Positions 1-9,820 of a stretch of DNA of 64,000 nucleotides are shown here, piece by piece (the stretch's first letter is position 1; the number at the start of each line of letters is the position of its first letter). The stretch lies in the NCBI RefSeq assembly GCF_001949145.1, contig NW_019091552.1, positions 362,644-426,643 on the forward strand. The letters run 5' to 3'. The notes beneath the pieces were generated by a model. It made no database searches and was not told the DNA's origin. It was given only the letters and a program-made list of their open reading frames with translations. A program made the translations under genes and the position numbers. The stretch is from Acanthaster planci (taxonomy: Eukaryota; Echinodermata; Asteroidea; Valvatida; Acanthasteridae).

Positions 1-526
1 ATGTGCCTATTACAATTCGCTGAAAAGACTTGATTATACATGCTGCCCTTTGAACCTCCACAATGCACTGCGATCCCGCCGCCATTTTCATCCTTCTTTT
101 CTCAGCGCCTATCGTTTACGGACGCGTCTTTTATGGAATTTTCGGAGTTTGGAGTTTTGTGAATTGACTATTACGAAATAAAGAGTGATTTCTTATCGTT
201 TGGTAAGGCAGTGGATAGCTAGTTAAAGGTAATCTGGAAGCGGTGGAGCGTGGAACGGGATTCGCGGGTTGAGTGACTCAGTGAGTGACTCAGACACCCA
301 CTCCCGGGCAGTAGGGTCCCTATACCCGAAACCCATGGCCCCCACCCCTGTCGTCGGCCTGCCATAAAAAGTGCCAGACTGTCAACGAGTCGGATGGCGA
401 TTCTAGGGCTCCGTACCAAAGAACAAATTTCAGTCTCGGCCTATTGTACACCAGGCGCAAGGTGTGTCCTATCATGAAGCCCGTACCCGAAACTTTGTTG
501 TCAACAACCTGTGTGTCTGTTTTTAG

Positions 527-668
527 ATTTCTTCCTGAGTCTCCCCGCTGGTTAATTTCCAAACGGAAATTCAAACAAGCCGAGAAGGTCATCCGTAAAA
601 TCGCCAAGGTAAACGGCTCATCCGTCCCGGCGAACTTGTTTAGTGAGACGGACGAACTTCAAGAAAAG
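527..668 (+). CDS. SLC22 copy 1, exon equivalent to exon 5 (PESPRW loop)
   Basis: TTTTAG acceptor before 527 and GT donor at 669. The 142 nt start in phase 2 and read FLPESPRWLISKRKFKQ and onward to LQEK with no stop. The intact paralogue's exon 5 is 148 nt and about 60% identical in protein. Confidence 0.85.
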
Positions 669-1109
669 GTACTTTCTAGTTGCTACAAAAGTTAACCCTA
701 ATGATTTTGAATCCAACAAGCATATGCACGAGTTCAATGGTTCCCAGCGGGTTTAAGGTTTAATGGTCGATAATGATGGGGTTATCTGGTTGATTGTTAG
801 CGTTGGTTTCTCCATACAGGCACATGGCAAATGCTGCGTTATCAGTCGATTTACTGAGAGTCATGAAGTAGCAATGGGTGAAAAATGGTGCCAAGACACC
901 AGAGTACATTGTACATGGATTACTACAGGGAATGTTTCCAAACTGTATTGTATTCTAAGAAGTCAATTTTAAATGATTGCTGGAATTAATTAAGTCTGAA
1001 TATCAGGCTCGAACTTCAAACCACCCTTGAATGCAGACAAACACGCTATAATGGAAAAATATGCATCTTATCTCGGATATCTGTATATTGCTTTTCCCTA
1101 TCGGCCAAG

Positions 1110-1194
1110 ACCGTTTTGACTCGGCAAGCGACCCAGATTGACCTCTTCCGAACACCTAATATGCGCAAAAGACGCTGAACATCTTCTACCAATG
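1110..1194 (+). CDS. SLC22 copy 1, exon equivalent to exon 6, frameshifted
   Basis: Reads [20 protein letters not shown] and then loses frame in a run of A near 1168-1172. The paralogue continues with TLNIFFNW; here TLNIFYQW is found one frame over and the original frame hits TGA at 1176-1178. Donor GTGAGG follows at 1195. Length 85 nt against 86 in the paralogue. Confidence 0.75.
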
Positions 1195-1685
1195 GTGAGG
1201 GCATAAACAGGACTTAAAATAAACAGAAAATAAACCCAAATTGTTCGAAAGCAGATAAAATAAGATTCTGTTCAGACACAATTTATTTCAAGCCCCTTTT
1301 GGTTACGTATAGCTTTTAAGGCGAAGGGATGTATGTAGTTTCTGTAGGTATCTGACTTTGAGAACAGCATTTAAGGTGCCGTTACACGGTATCTGATATC
1401 GACATCAGGTATTTTTTTATGTGACCATTCATGCTATCATGCCCTTTTGGGGGGAATGGTTTATGCTTATGAATGAGCCTCTAAAGTGAAAAAAAAGAAA
1501 AAAAAAAGAAAAAAATTGGAACAAACGCAGTGGCTTTTTTTCCTACTATGCAGGAAAGCCGTTACTAAGGCAAGTTTACTGAATTCAGGGCTCGGTCCGT
1601 GCTTGCCACTTGTTTTATTTATTGGTCTAATAAAGGGAGAGGGAATGATTTGGTCTCAGTAACGAAATTTTTATTTATTTGGCAG

Positions 1686-1794
1686 CACCTGGCGGCCTTT
1701 GTGCGGCTATCGCCATGATAGGAAAATTCGCCATATCTGGGGCATTCAACATTATCTACATATACTCGGCAGAGCTTTTCCCAACACCCGTCCG
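1686..1794 (+). CDS. SLC22 copy 1, exon equivalent to exon 8
   Basis: TTGGCAG acceptor, GTAAGC donor, 109 nt exactly as in the paralogue. It encodes TM10 and the loop motif ([18 protein letters not shown], then AELFPTPVR) in an open frame. Confidence 0.85.
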
Positions 1795-2110
1795 GTAAGC
1801 CAAGACAACTCACTAAAATGCATACCCTATAGGAGTCTCCATACGTCGTCGTTTCGTCCACTGGTATTGAATGTGTCATGGATTCGCCTCGAGAGGCGGG
1901 TTGGGTCGACCACGGGTCTATGAAGTATAGTTACCACACGTCATACATTGAGCATTTCAGGCCGAATTCACCATCACGTGTGTCAGTCAGTATTTTTGCT
2001 GTTTAGCTCCAGTTGCGTGGGTGGAATTCAAACACGTGCCACAGAGGTGGAATAAGGCAAAATCACATGCGACCAATCATCACGCTGAATTCTCTCCATT
2101 TCTCTTGCAG

Positions 2111-2319
2111 GAGCATGGGCGTTGGAATGTCGTCCATGTCAGCCCGGCTCAGCGGCGTGATAGCCCCTGTTATTCTCATCCTGGGCAACTACTGGGAGCC
2201 TGTCCCGCTGATCGTCTTTGGGGGATGCTCTCTGCTGGCCGGTGCTCTGGCACTTCTGCTCCCAGAGACCCTGAACCACAGCCTCCTGGAGACCGTCCAG
2301 GAAGGGGAGGAATTTGGAA
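2111..2319 (+). CDS. SLC22 copy 1, exon equivalent to exon 9 (converted exon)
   Basis: CTCTTGCAG acceptor, GTAAGA donor, 209 nt, phase 2 to phase 1. It encodes TM11-TM12 and ends in LLLPETLN plus an acidic tail. The first ~150 nt of exon plus the acceptor are virtually identical to 24069-24221; the last 56 nt diverge sharply. Confidence 0.88.
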
Positions 2320-3679
2320 GTAAGAGTTGGCTTTGCTTTTCGTAAACCAAAAATTATCAGTTCAAAAATCGTGTTTTTCTTTGACCTAGGAGAGGCTTTT
2401 AAACCCTACTAACCCTTTGTAGATATACCCGAATCCCGAACTAAATGAAGTGATGGTTATAACACTAAAAGAGCAGGGGTGGTATCCGCCCCGTCCCCCC
2501 CCCGTCATTTTTCCCATATCGTCGCAGTGCCTTTTCTCATTGCAAGAGCTGAGCCTTTAGGAGTTTTAGAATAACTCTTTGCGGTTTTTTTGGCACCAGT
2601 TTTTGAAAATCGAATATACCAGGTCAGCCAAAAATGTCCACTTTTCCATTGTGGTGCTCAGTGCATACAGGCTGGCACGCATGTAGCCATGAACTGCAAA
2701 TGGTCGTAACAACAAAACCATTTGTGTGATTGAGTTCAAATATCACAATTATACTGATAATGAGTTTTTTAAACATGTTTAAAAAGACGAACATAGCTCA
2801 GCCGAGTTCCTATAAAGGGGCAGAATCCACCCCTGCCTGTTTGTGAGAGGGGCCAAAATAATCCTGCTCTATGAGACGCAACACCTTTTGTACGCAATTA
2901 TATCACCTTTCGTATGTAATTATATGTTTTGTTTTACCTGTGTCATGGCCCCGACTCATTAATTGACACAGGGCGAAAAAATGCATATTTATCCTTACAC
3001 CATTGATATCACATTCTGAGATTAGTCCACGTTCGCTTCTTCTTGAATTCCTCAACCTAATGACTTGTAACGTTGAAGACGCATGCATCTTTTCATGCAA
3101 AATGGTTTTAAGACATAAAGATATTACTTTTTGACCAAGACACGTTCAATCAACACCATCAAACTAATATGGTGATACACTGAGTCCGCGCACCACGTAC
3201 AAAACTCTGTGAAGCAAGGAACTGAAACAATATGGCCGTTCTTGTTTGAGACCCGCAGTGAGGAAATATTGCAAGGAATTAAAGAAGAGGTTAACAAAGC
3301 ATTTCTTGACGGCTCTGATGTGGGATTTCAAGGGCATATCCGGGGGAAAAAGGGGCCATGGCCCCCCTTTAATAAAGGGTCAATTTTTCTTCAAATGAAA
3401 AGCATTATTTTGTCAATTTTATTTCTGTCCCCTTTGTGGTGTTCCTTCTTTCTATAGGCGTCTAAAAAGCCCCCAAATGAAGCCTCACCCCTACGAAAGG
3501 TCGTAATTGGGTAAAGAAAATTTCCAAATCCCCCCCCCCAAAAAAAGCAAGTTTGGCTCCACGAAAATTTGGTTCTGGATCCGCCCTTGGTCACACTTTG
3601 TTGAAGATGTGCAACACGTTATACCTCACCGTAGAATGCTACCATACACTAAACGAATGATTATTCTCTCACCCTACAG

Positions 3680-3825
3680 AGGGGCAGGGATTTGGACTGA
3701 AGAAACTGTTTAGGAGACCAAACAGCCCTGAAGGGAGTAGTAGCGCAGACGACTCCAAAGAGGAACCCTACAGACAGATCCTAACATACGATGAAATAAA
3801 CGCTGGAGAATCATCCAAAGTGTAA
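3680..3825 (+). CDS. SLC22 copy 1, terminal exon with cytoplasmic tail
   Basis: CCTACAG acceptor, phase 1. Reads GQGFGLKKLFRRPN, then a Ser/Asp/Glu-rich tail, and stops at TAA 3823-3825. The paralogue's last exon begins [11 protein letters not shown], so the start of the tail is conserved and the rest is divergent. Confidence 0.82.
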
Positions 3826-4002
3826 TCAGTGCTCACTGTGCTCAGAATGAGGCATTTCCCCCGATGAAAGAAGTACAGAAATCCAAAACGGGCTGCCGGT
3901 GCCACCGCTACATCTGCTGTCAGCGCGTGCTGTATAATTAAGACACCGGCGAAGACCAAGACCATTACTTTAAGTAATGTAAAGTTATAAAAAGCATGTT
4001 TC

Positions 4003-4008
4003 AATAAA
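4003..4008 (+). terminator. Polyadenylation signal AATAAA for SLC22 copy 1
   Basis: A canonical AATAAA lies 178 nt after the TAA stop and is followed within about 10 nt by a T-rich stretch. It is well placed to end the copy 1 transcript. No other evidence is available. Confidence 0.5.
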
Positions 4009-4029
4009 ACGGCTTTTTTGGCATTTGGG

Positions 4030-5139
4030 GGCTTTGGGGCATTTTTCCCTAACACGATTGGGTAGATTTCCGGCGATACAGAGATAGGGCGCGTTATCTC
4101 CACATCCTGCCTGTAGGACGTAGATTCGATAGTAGTAGGTTGCTGAAAATAAAAAAATCAAAATTCCATGGACCGTGAACTCCCATGGGGGCGTGGTTGG
4201 ACTATTTCTAACACTGTGGCGCTGTTTAGCACACTGTACATTGTACATATACATGTGGTCTTTTGCCGTGTTCCGCTGAAAAGTTACATTGAACTGTCGG
4301 TTTATTTTCTATTCTTTTACTTCCTGCTTTACTTTCAAAGATAATCCTGTAGTATACACTCCCCCCGTCAAGAAGTGAGTGGGGGATGTGTTACCCCCCC
4401 CCGGAGATCTGTACGTGCACTCTATGAAAATAACTCATTCGGTAATGGTATGTGAAGAAAAAATAACTCAACTAGATCTGGCACCTAGTAATTTCATTAG
4501 TTGATGCCACTGAACTCGAGCGGGAAGTGGCAGGGAAGGATTCACGCAATTACTGCCTTTTAAGAAATTAGCAAAGCAAAACGACTCTATAGCATAGGGA
4601 ATCTTCACTCTTCCCAGGGTTTTAAATGATTGGTCGAGCTTGTTTTTTTTTGTTAGACTCAACTTGATTTCTTTTGACTTTAAACAATGTTTGCACTTTC
4701 ATGTCATGTATTCATACTGCAGTTTTACTAATATGGTTATTAAAAATGGTTGTGAAATATGGTTCTGAAAACAGAACTGATTCAGAACTGAATCTGCTTG
4801 CCCTGACGAAGGTGGTTTTATTATTATTTATTATTTTCTTCCATACGGCCCTGCCATACCACTTAAAGAAAACCAGCTTTAAAAGCTATATTAACATGAT
4901 TGAACTTTAATAATAAAATACCACAATATTCAGATTTTTAAAAGATTATCACATAATAAAAATGACAAATAAATGGGAAATTAAAATTAGTAAAAAAAAC
5001 ACATAAAACAACACAAATATTTAAAACAAAGCAGTAGTAATACAGTAAAAATATTTTTAAGTATATAAAACATAAATATAAAAGTAGAGACATATGCATA
5101 CAAATATTAAAAAATAGCATCAACGGAAACAAAGTAAAA
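4030..5139. other. Intergenic, AT-rich, no gene seen
   Basis: Only short shadow frames. The stretch 4900-5139 is very A/T-rich and would be the 3' untranslated tail of the LINE fragment that ends at 5140 on the - strand. Confidence 0.5.
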
Positions 5140-5643
5140 CTACCTGAGGGACGTATTCAAAGATAACTTCAAACTGGTGAGGGGTGTTGCTGTTGTCAGT
5201 GACTGATCAAGTTTGTTCCATTCTGAAATTCCTGTGACAAATGGGCTGTTCTTCAAACAATCGGTTTTACTTCTTGGTACAGTAAGTGAATTCATGACAT
5301 AGGCCTGTCTCGTGTTATAGTTGGGAGTCTGGTTTGTTTGAGTAAATTCATCACTTAAGTAAACTGGAGCCAAATCGTGCAAACATTTAAACATCAGTAC
5401 AGCACGGTGATAAATAAACCGTTTGTTCAAAGGCATCCACTTTAGCTTGTGTAAAAGATCAGCGGACGGAGTATCAGTGTTCAATATTCGCTTCGCGTTT
5501 CTGAAGTTTCTCAAGCTTGTCAGTATGCATGCGGAATCTTTCTGACCATATCTGACAACAATAATCAAAATAAGGCTGAATAAACGTTTATAAAGCATGG
5601 TTAAGCTTTCTAAAGGAAGATATGGTCTGACCCTTCGAAGCAT
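5140..5643 (-). mobile_element. Non-LTR retrotransposon (CR1/L2/Jockey-like) RT C-terminal fragment, broken
   Basis: Read on the - strand, it carries the phrase order typical of LINE reverse transcriptase C-termini: LRRVRPYLPLESL, then IQPYFDYC, then LHKLKWMPLNKRFIYHRA, KCLHDLAPVYLS, TVPRSKTD and WNKLDQSL. The IQPYFDYC part is in a different frame from the parts before and after it, so the 167-codon open frame crosses two frameshifts and is not a functional protein. Only the distal RT and connection region is present, consistent with 5' truncation on insertion. Family assignment is by pattern recognition; the clade is uncertain. Confidence 0.8.
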
Positions 5644-5909
5644 GCTTAATTTCGATATTATATTTTTGTATATTCGTTTTAAGTGTTTCAGTTTAAAGAG
5701 TTTCTAATGCTTGCGTTAACAAAATACAAAGATCACTTGTGTATAGGTTGTAAATCTTTAAAAAAAAGATATGGTCTGACCCTTCGAAACATGCTTAATT
5801 TCGATATTATTTTTTGTATATTCGTTTTGAGTGTTTCAGTTTAAAGAGTTTCTAATGCTTGCGTTAACAAAATACAAAGATCACAGGTGTATAGGTTGTA
5901 AATCTTTAA
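5618..5909. repeat. 149-bp tandem duplication at the 5' edge of the LINE fragment
   Basis: Two head-to-tail copies (5618-5766 and 5767-5909) share the starting text AGATATGGTCTGACCCTTCG and the end GGTTGTAAATCTTTA, with only a few differences. The first copy overlaps the 5' end of the LINE coding fragment, so the duplication arose after insertion. Confidence 0.9.
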
Positions 5910-5949
5910 CCCCACATTTAACAAAGACAATTTCTATCTATAAAATATA

Positions 5950-8900
5950 AATAAACTGATAAAAGATTACAAATAAGAAAGCAAAGAGAGCATACAAAAG
6001 AATACAAATGTCCATAAGCAAGTGTAATATCAGCGTAATATCCACTAAAAATGTCGGAAAGAAGGCTAAAATGTGGCAACGTAGGCTTACGTGTGAACAA
6101 TTAATCGAGGTTGTCCAGATTATTTTAACACCTATATCACACGAATTTCCCAGGACGATACTTTGATTTCGGCCCCTAGCATTGTTCACTTCAATTCCTA
6201 ATACCAATTTCAAAAATCCACCAACGGATTTCATTCAAAGCGCAATATAATTCAAATTTGAAGCATTCTGATTCGTCCTAATTTCGGTGAATTCGTCTCA
6301 TGTGACCATCGGCGTTGCATCGAAAAAGAAGTTTTTTATTTTTCATTTATTTTGGCGCTTTGAACATATAAATTCAGACATTTCAATCTTTGCATTTCCT
6401 TGCCCAATCTGGCCTACAAATGTCTTGATATTTGTACTTTTTCTTGTCATTCCTTGTAAACAGAAGAGATTAAAGTCCAAAAAGATCATTACGTTCTTCC
6501 GTCCATATTCTCTTATTGATTAATAGCTTTTTCTCGACCAATTTCGGCAAAATAGTAGAATTAAACAACGCGTCAGCCAATATCGCGCGGAATGAAATGC
6601 TGATCCAAGTCATAATTCAATTTGATAAGCTTGCAATAGAGTTGGATAGTGAGATTTACAAAAGGAACTGTTTGATTCAATTTCCCGTCCGCTTTTTGCT
6701 GTGTACATTATTTTGGTAGTTGGTATTTTAAACCTTGAATAACCCGAATTTCCCAAAGAATGTTAAAGCTAGACAATGATCAAGACTGTACGTGTCTGTT
6801 TAAGAATCACCTTCCTTGTGTATTATATAAATTAATTGCAAATAATAAAAGTATTTGTTCAATATTTTGATTTTAATTCCAGATTTCGTTAATGACATTT
6901 TATTTTTCAGGTTTATCCGCTTTATTTTTATTAGTGTAATTTGAATCAGGACTTTATGGAAAGCAGTTTTGCAACTGACATGGCCACCTGGTACAAATAA
7001 AACAGCAAATAATGGATAAAAAGGGGAAAATGTGGGTGTAGACATCATCCTTCCAAAAAAGTTGAAAAGGTGATTTTAGATAACAGATAATCGCTCATAA
7101 TTACTGTTTTATCTATTGAAACAAAGGACTTCAGGGTTATCCCAAAGTATTCCAATAATTATAACACTTTTTTGAAATTATGGACAAAACAGAATCAGAC
7201 TTAGTCGGTCAACACTGATTTTTAACTTAAAAATATTAGTCAGTGACGATCAGGTAAATCCTAGAGACAAGTATAAATTTTCCAGGTGAAATACGTAAAA
7301 ACCGCATTTAAATTCATTTTTAAGGGCCAAGTTGAAATAGATTTGCTCTCCACAGTTGTTCCTATGGTTCATCTTAGATGTTTCATTGTAGATGCTTTCA
7401 AATAAAAAGAAATAAAGGCGCAATGCAACTATCCCATTTATATGTATATTTCACGGTCTCCTGTATTTTCATCCATCAGATTTTAGTTCAAACGATTTTC
7501 GAATAATGTTATAGCCATTCTAAATAAAATGATCAACGCAAACAAAGGAAACGAGTCATGAGAATCAACGCGAACTTTACATCTTTACCTTCTTTTTGTG
7601 TTGTGTTTCCCCAATGTGCTCATTCCTTCTTGCGACAGATGCGCTTATCTGAGATCTCTGTGAAATTATTGTCATGCAGTCAGTTCTGATCCTTTCTGTG
7701 CTTTATTTTGATCACATCATTCCTTCCTTTGTTTTATGATTTAGAAATTATGAGCAATCAAAATGACTACTCGTTGTTTCTTTTATGACTTTACATTGTG
7801 CGTAAACTGTACCTGTTTGACATCTTGGAGTCTTTTTTGTCATTAGATCGAAATGATGAGGATACCTTTTCCGTAAGTGCCGCATGTAAGTCTTACAATA
7901 GAGGGTTTGCGTGGCCGCCATCTTGCTGCCCGTGCTTTTATTCCACAGGGTATGCACAAAGAACGTTTCCTGTGGAACGTAAAAACTGCCCTGCAAGATG
8001 GTATGTTTGCGGGCGCTTGATGGCATGTACCTGATCCCAGGCTGAAGGGGGGGGGGTTCTCATCTATTGATTCCACGTAGACGAAACAGCCTATTACATT
8101 TGGACCCCACTGTCTCTCTGCAAAGCTCAACGAGGGATACAAGCCAGACGAACAGTACTGTAATGTCAGACTTGCCATTTCTTCCTGGTTGGTCTTGTTC
8201 ATAATGGAATCAGCTTCGAGACAATAACAACACGGGACAACTTTCTACCTGCTACCGTAGGGGAATTGCGGTGACCTGTTCCAAAGGAGAAGCATGAAAC
8301 ATCTACAACGACGTCAGCGCCTCATGTCTCGGCCGCCTGAAGGAACAAATTTAAACCCACTGCCCCAGACAAAGTTACACCACTGAAAGGGAACACTCTG
8401 CCCTGACTGAGTTGGTAGTTTAGAGAATACTTAGACTTTTGGAGTGGCAGACACGTTATTTGGAAGTGTTCGAGCTGTACATCAAGAGGGGATGAACGCG
8501 CAACAGAAGTGGGGATGAATGGATGTGCTGCAAACATTGATATCACCCCCTGTGACTGAGGGAACACATTATTGAAAAAAAAATCTCATAAAAACGAACT
8601 TGGAAAAAAGGCTCTTAAAAACGATTTGTTTCCAAAAACAGAAACGCTGTTTCTCAATATATATCCCATTAGAACGAATGAAACTAATTTGTGTTAATTT
8701 AAAATTAAGAATCAAAATAATTGGAAATCATGCCAAAAACGTAAACAAATTACCGTACACTGCTCACGACAAGAGCTTTGGACAGAAACCACCAGTTTTG
8801 CCCATTCTGCTACTAATTCTCAATTTCAGTTTCACAAAATACATTAGGAATGGGCCTAACCCTACCATGAAAATATTTTTCTAGTATTGCTACTTACGGA

Positions 8901-9388
8901 AAGTAAAAAAGAAGGTACATTTCATAAAATGAAACACCTCTCCCCATTAAATATGCAAATTACCCTGAAAATCTGACATGCTTAGTTCAACATTTCCGCG
9001 CTGAAACATACATGAACAGTCCCAGTTCGTCCTGAATATAGCGCCCTCTTTTCGATTTGCCGGCGCCTAAGGGGGGGGGACTACACAATGTAAATCTATG
9101 AGGCCAAGACTCACTCACAGTGTAAGCCCTGCCACATAAAGGGAATGCGTTCAACCGCGTCAAGTGGTGCGGACACGGGTGTTTTTTTTCCCCGTGTACC
9201 TTTATCTATTGTAAAACCGTATTCAAATTAGGACCTGCGCATAGGGCACTGGGCCCCGGCCCTTACTACGTATTCTATACGCCTGCAAGTTCTGTTGCTC
9301 TTTGGCTTGCCAGGGTGGTTCGGTCGCTTCTAGGCGGGGAGGGGGAGTTACTTTTTCCTAAATTCTTCTAAGCGCAGAAATTGTCGGC
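5950..9388. other. Intergenic stretch upstream of the intact SLC22 gene
   Basis: No exon with splice context or recognisable protein was found on either strand. The 119-codon and 92-codon frames around 7750-8200 on the - strand have no family motif and no splice support. The proximal promoter of the SLC22 gene should lie just upstream of 9389; a G-rich patch at 9331-9347 is visible but no TATA box. Confidence 0.5.
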
Positions 9389-9820
9389 ATGCATTTCGAT
9401 CGTATCCTAGTGCATGTTGGTGCGTTCGGCAAGTTTCAGAAGGTCATTTGCGTTCTGCTGAGCCTTGTTGCTATACCGTGCGCTTGGCATTCCATCGCCC
9501 AGGTATTCCTGGCAGCAGAGACCGACCACTTGTGCGCCGTGCCGGCCGATCAATCCCTGAACTGCACCGGGCTGGACCTCGAGACTGCGGTGGAGTGTCT
9601 GAACCAACAGAAGGAGCTCACCATCCCGTTCACAGTGGACAAGGAAGGCCAGGTCGTGTACTCAAAGTGTGAGCGGTACGTGGAAGCTTGGGACGGGGAA
9701 TTGGAAGGGAATGGCACCAATGGAACACTGCAGAGGGATGAGGCCAGCAATGAGACTATACCCTGCGATAGAGGATGGGAGTATGATCGCTCGCAGTATC
9801 ATAGTACCATCATACAAGAT
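9389..9820 (+). CDS. SLC22 copy 2 exon 1: start, TM1 and extracellular loop
   Basis: ATG at 9389 opens 144 codons ending in IIQD, with donor GTAAGA at 9821. It holds TM1 and nearly all of the large loop, including Cys49, 59, 70, 94 and 126 that probably form loop disulphides. Confidence 0.92.

Larger units (their letters stand above)
527..3825 (+). pseudogene. SLC22-like organic cation/carnitine transporter, copy 1, 3' part, damaged
   Basis: Five exons match the 3' half of the intact SLC22 gene at 9389-24853, in the same order and with the same phases: 527-668, 1110-1194, 1686-1794, 2111-2319 and 3680-3825. Seen directly: the PESPRW hallmark of SLC22 loop 6-7, the [10 protein letters not shown] segment, the ELFPTPVR motif and a PETLN motif, ending in a cytoplasmic tail and TAA. 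Two defects are visible. Exon 6 is 85 nt where the intact gene has 86, which brings a TGA into frame. The counterpart of exon 7 (209 nt, TM7-8) is absent from the 491 bp between exons 6 and 8. The 5' half lies outside the window. Family knowledge: SLC22 proteins are 12-TM MFS carriers of organic ions at the plasma membrane. Inference: a recently inactivated tandem duplicate. An assembly or sequencing error could explain the frameshift but not easily the missing exon. Confidence 0.72.

Noticed and set aside
1200-1685. Searched for the missing SLC22 exon 7 in copy 1
   Set aside because: No text resembling the [10 protein letters not shown] or [18 protein letters not shown] segments exists in any frame here, so the exon is treated as absent.
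5140-5643. A 167-codon open frame on the - strand as a host gene
   Set aside because: It is a LINE reverse transcriptase remnant, and the middle part of the family pattern lies in another frame, so even the frame is not the original protein.
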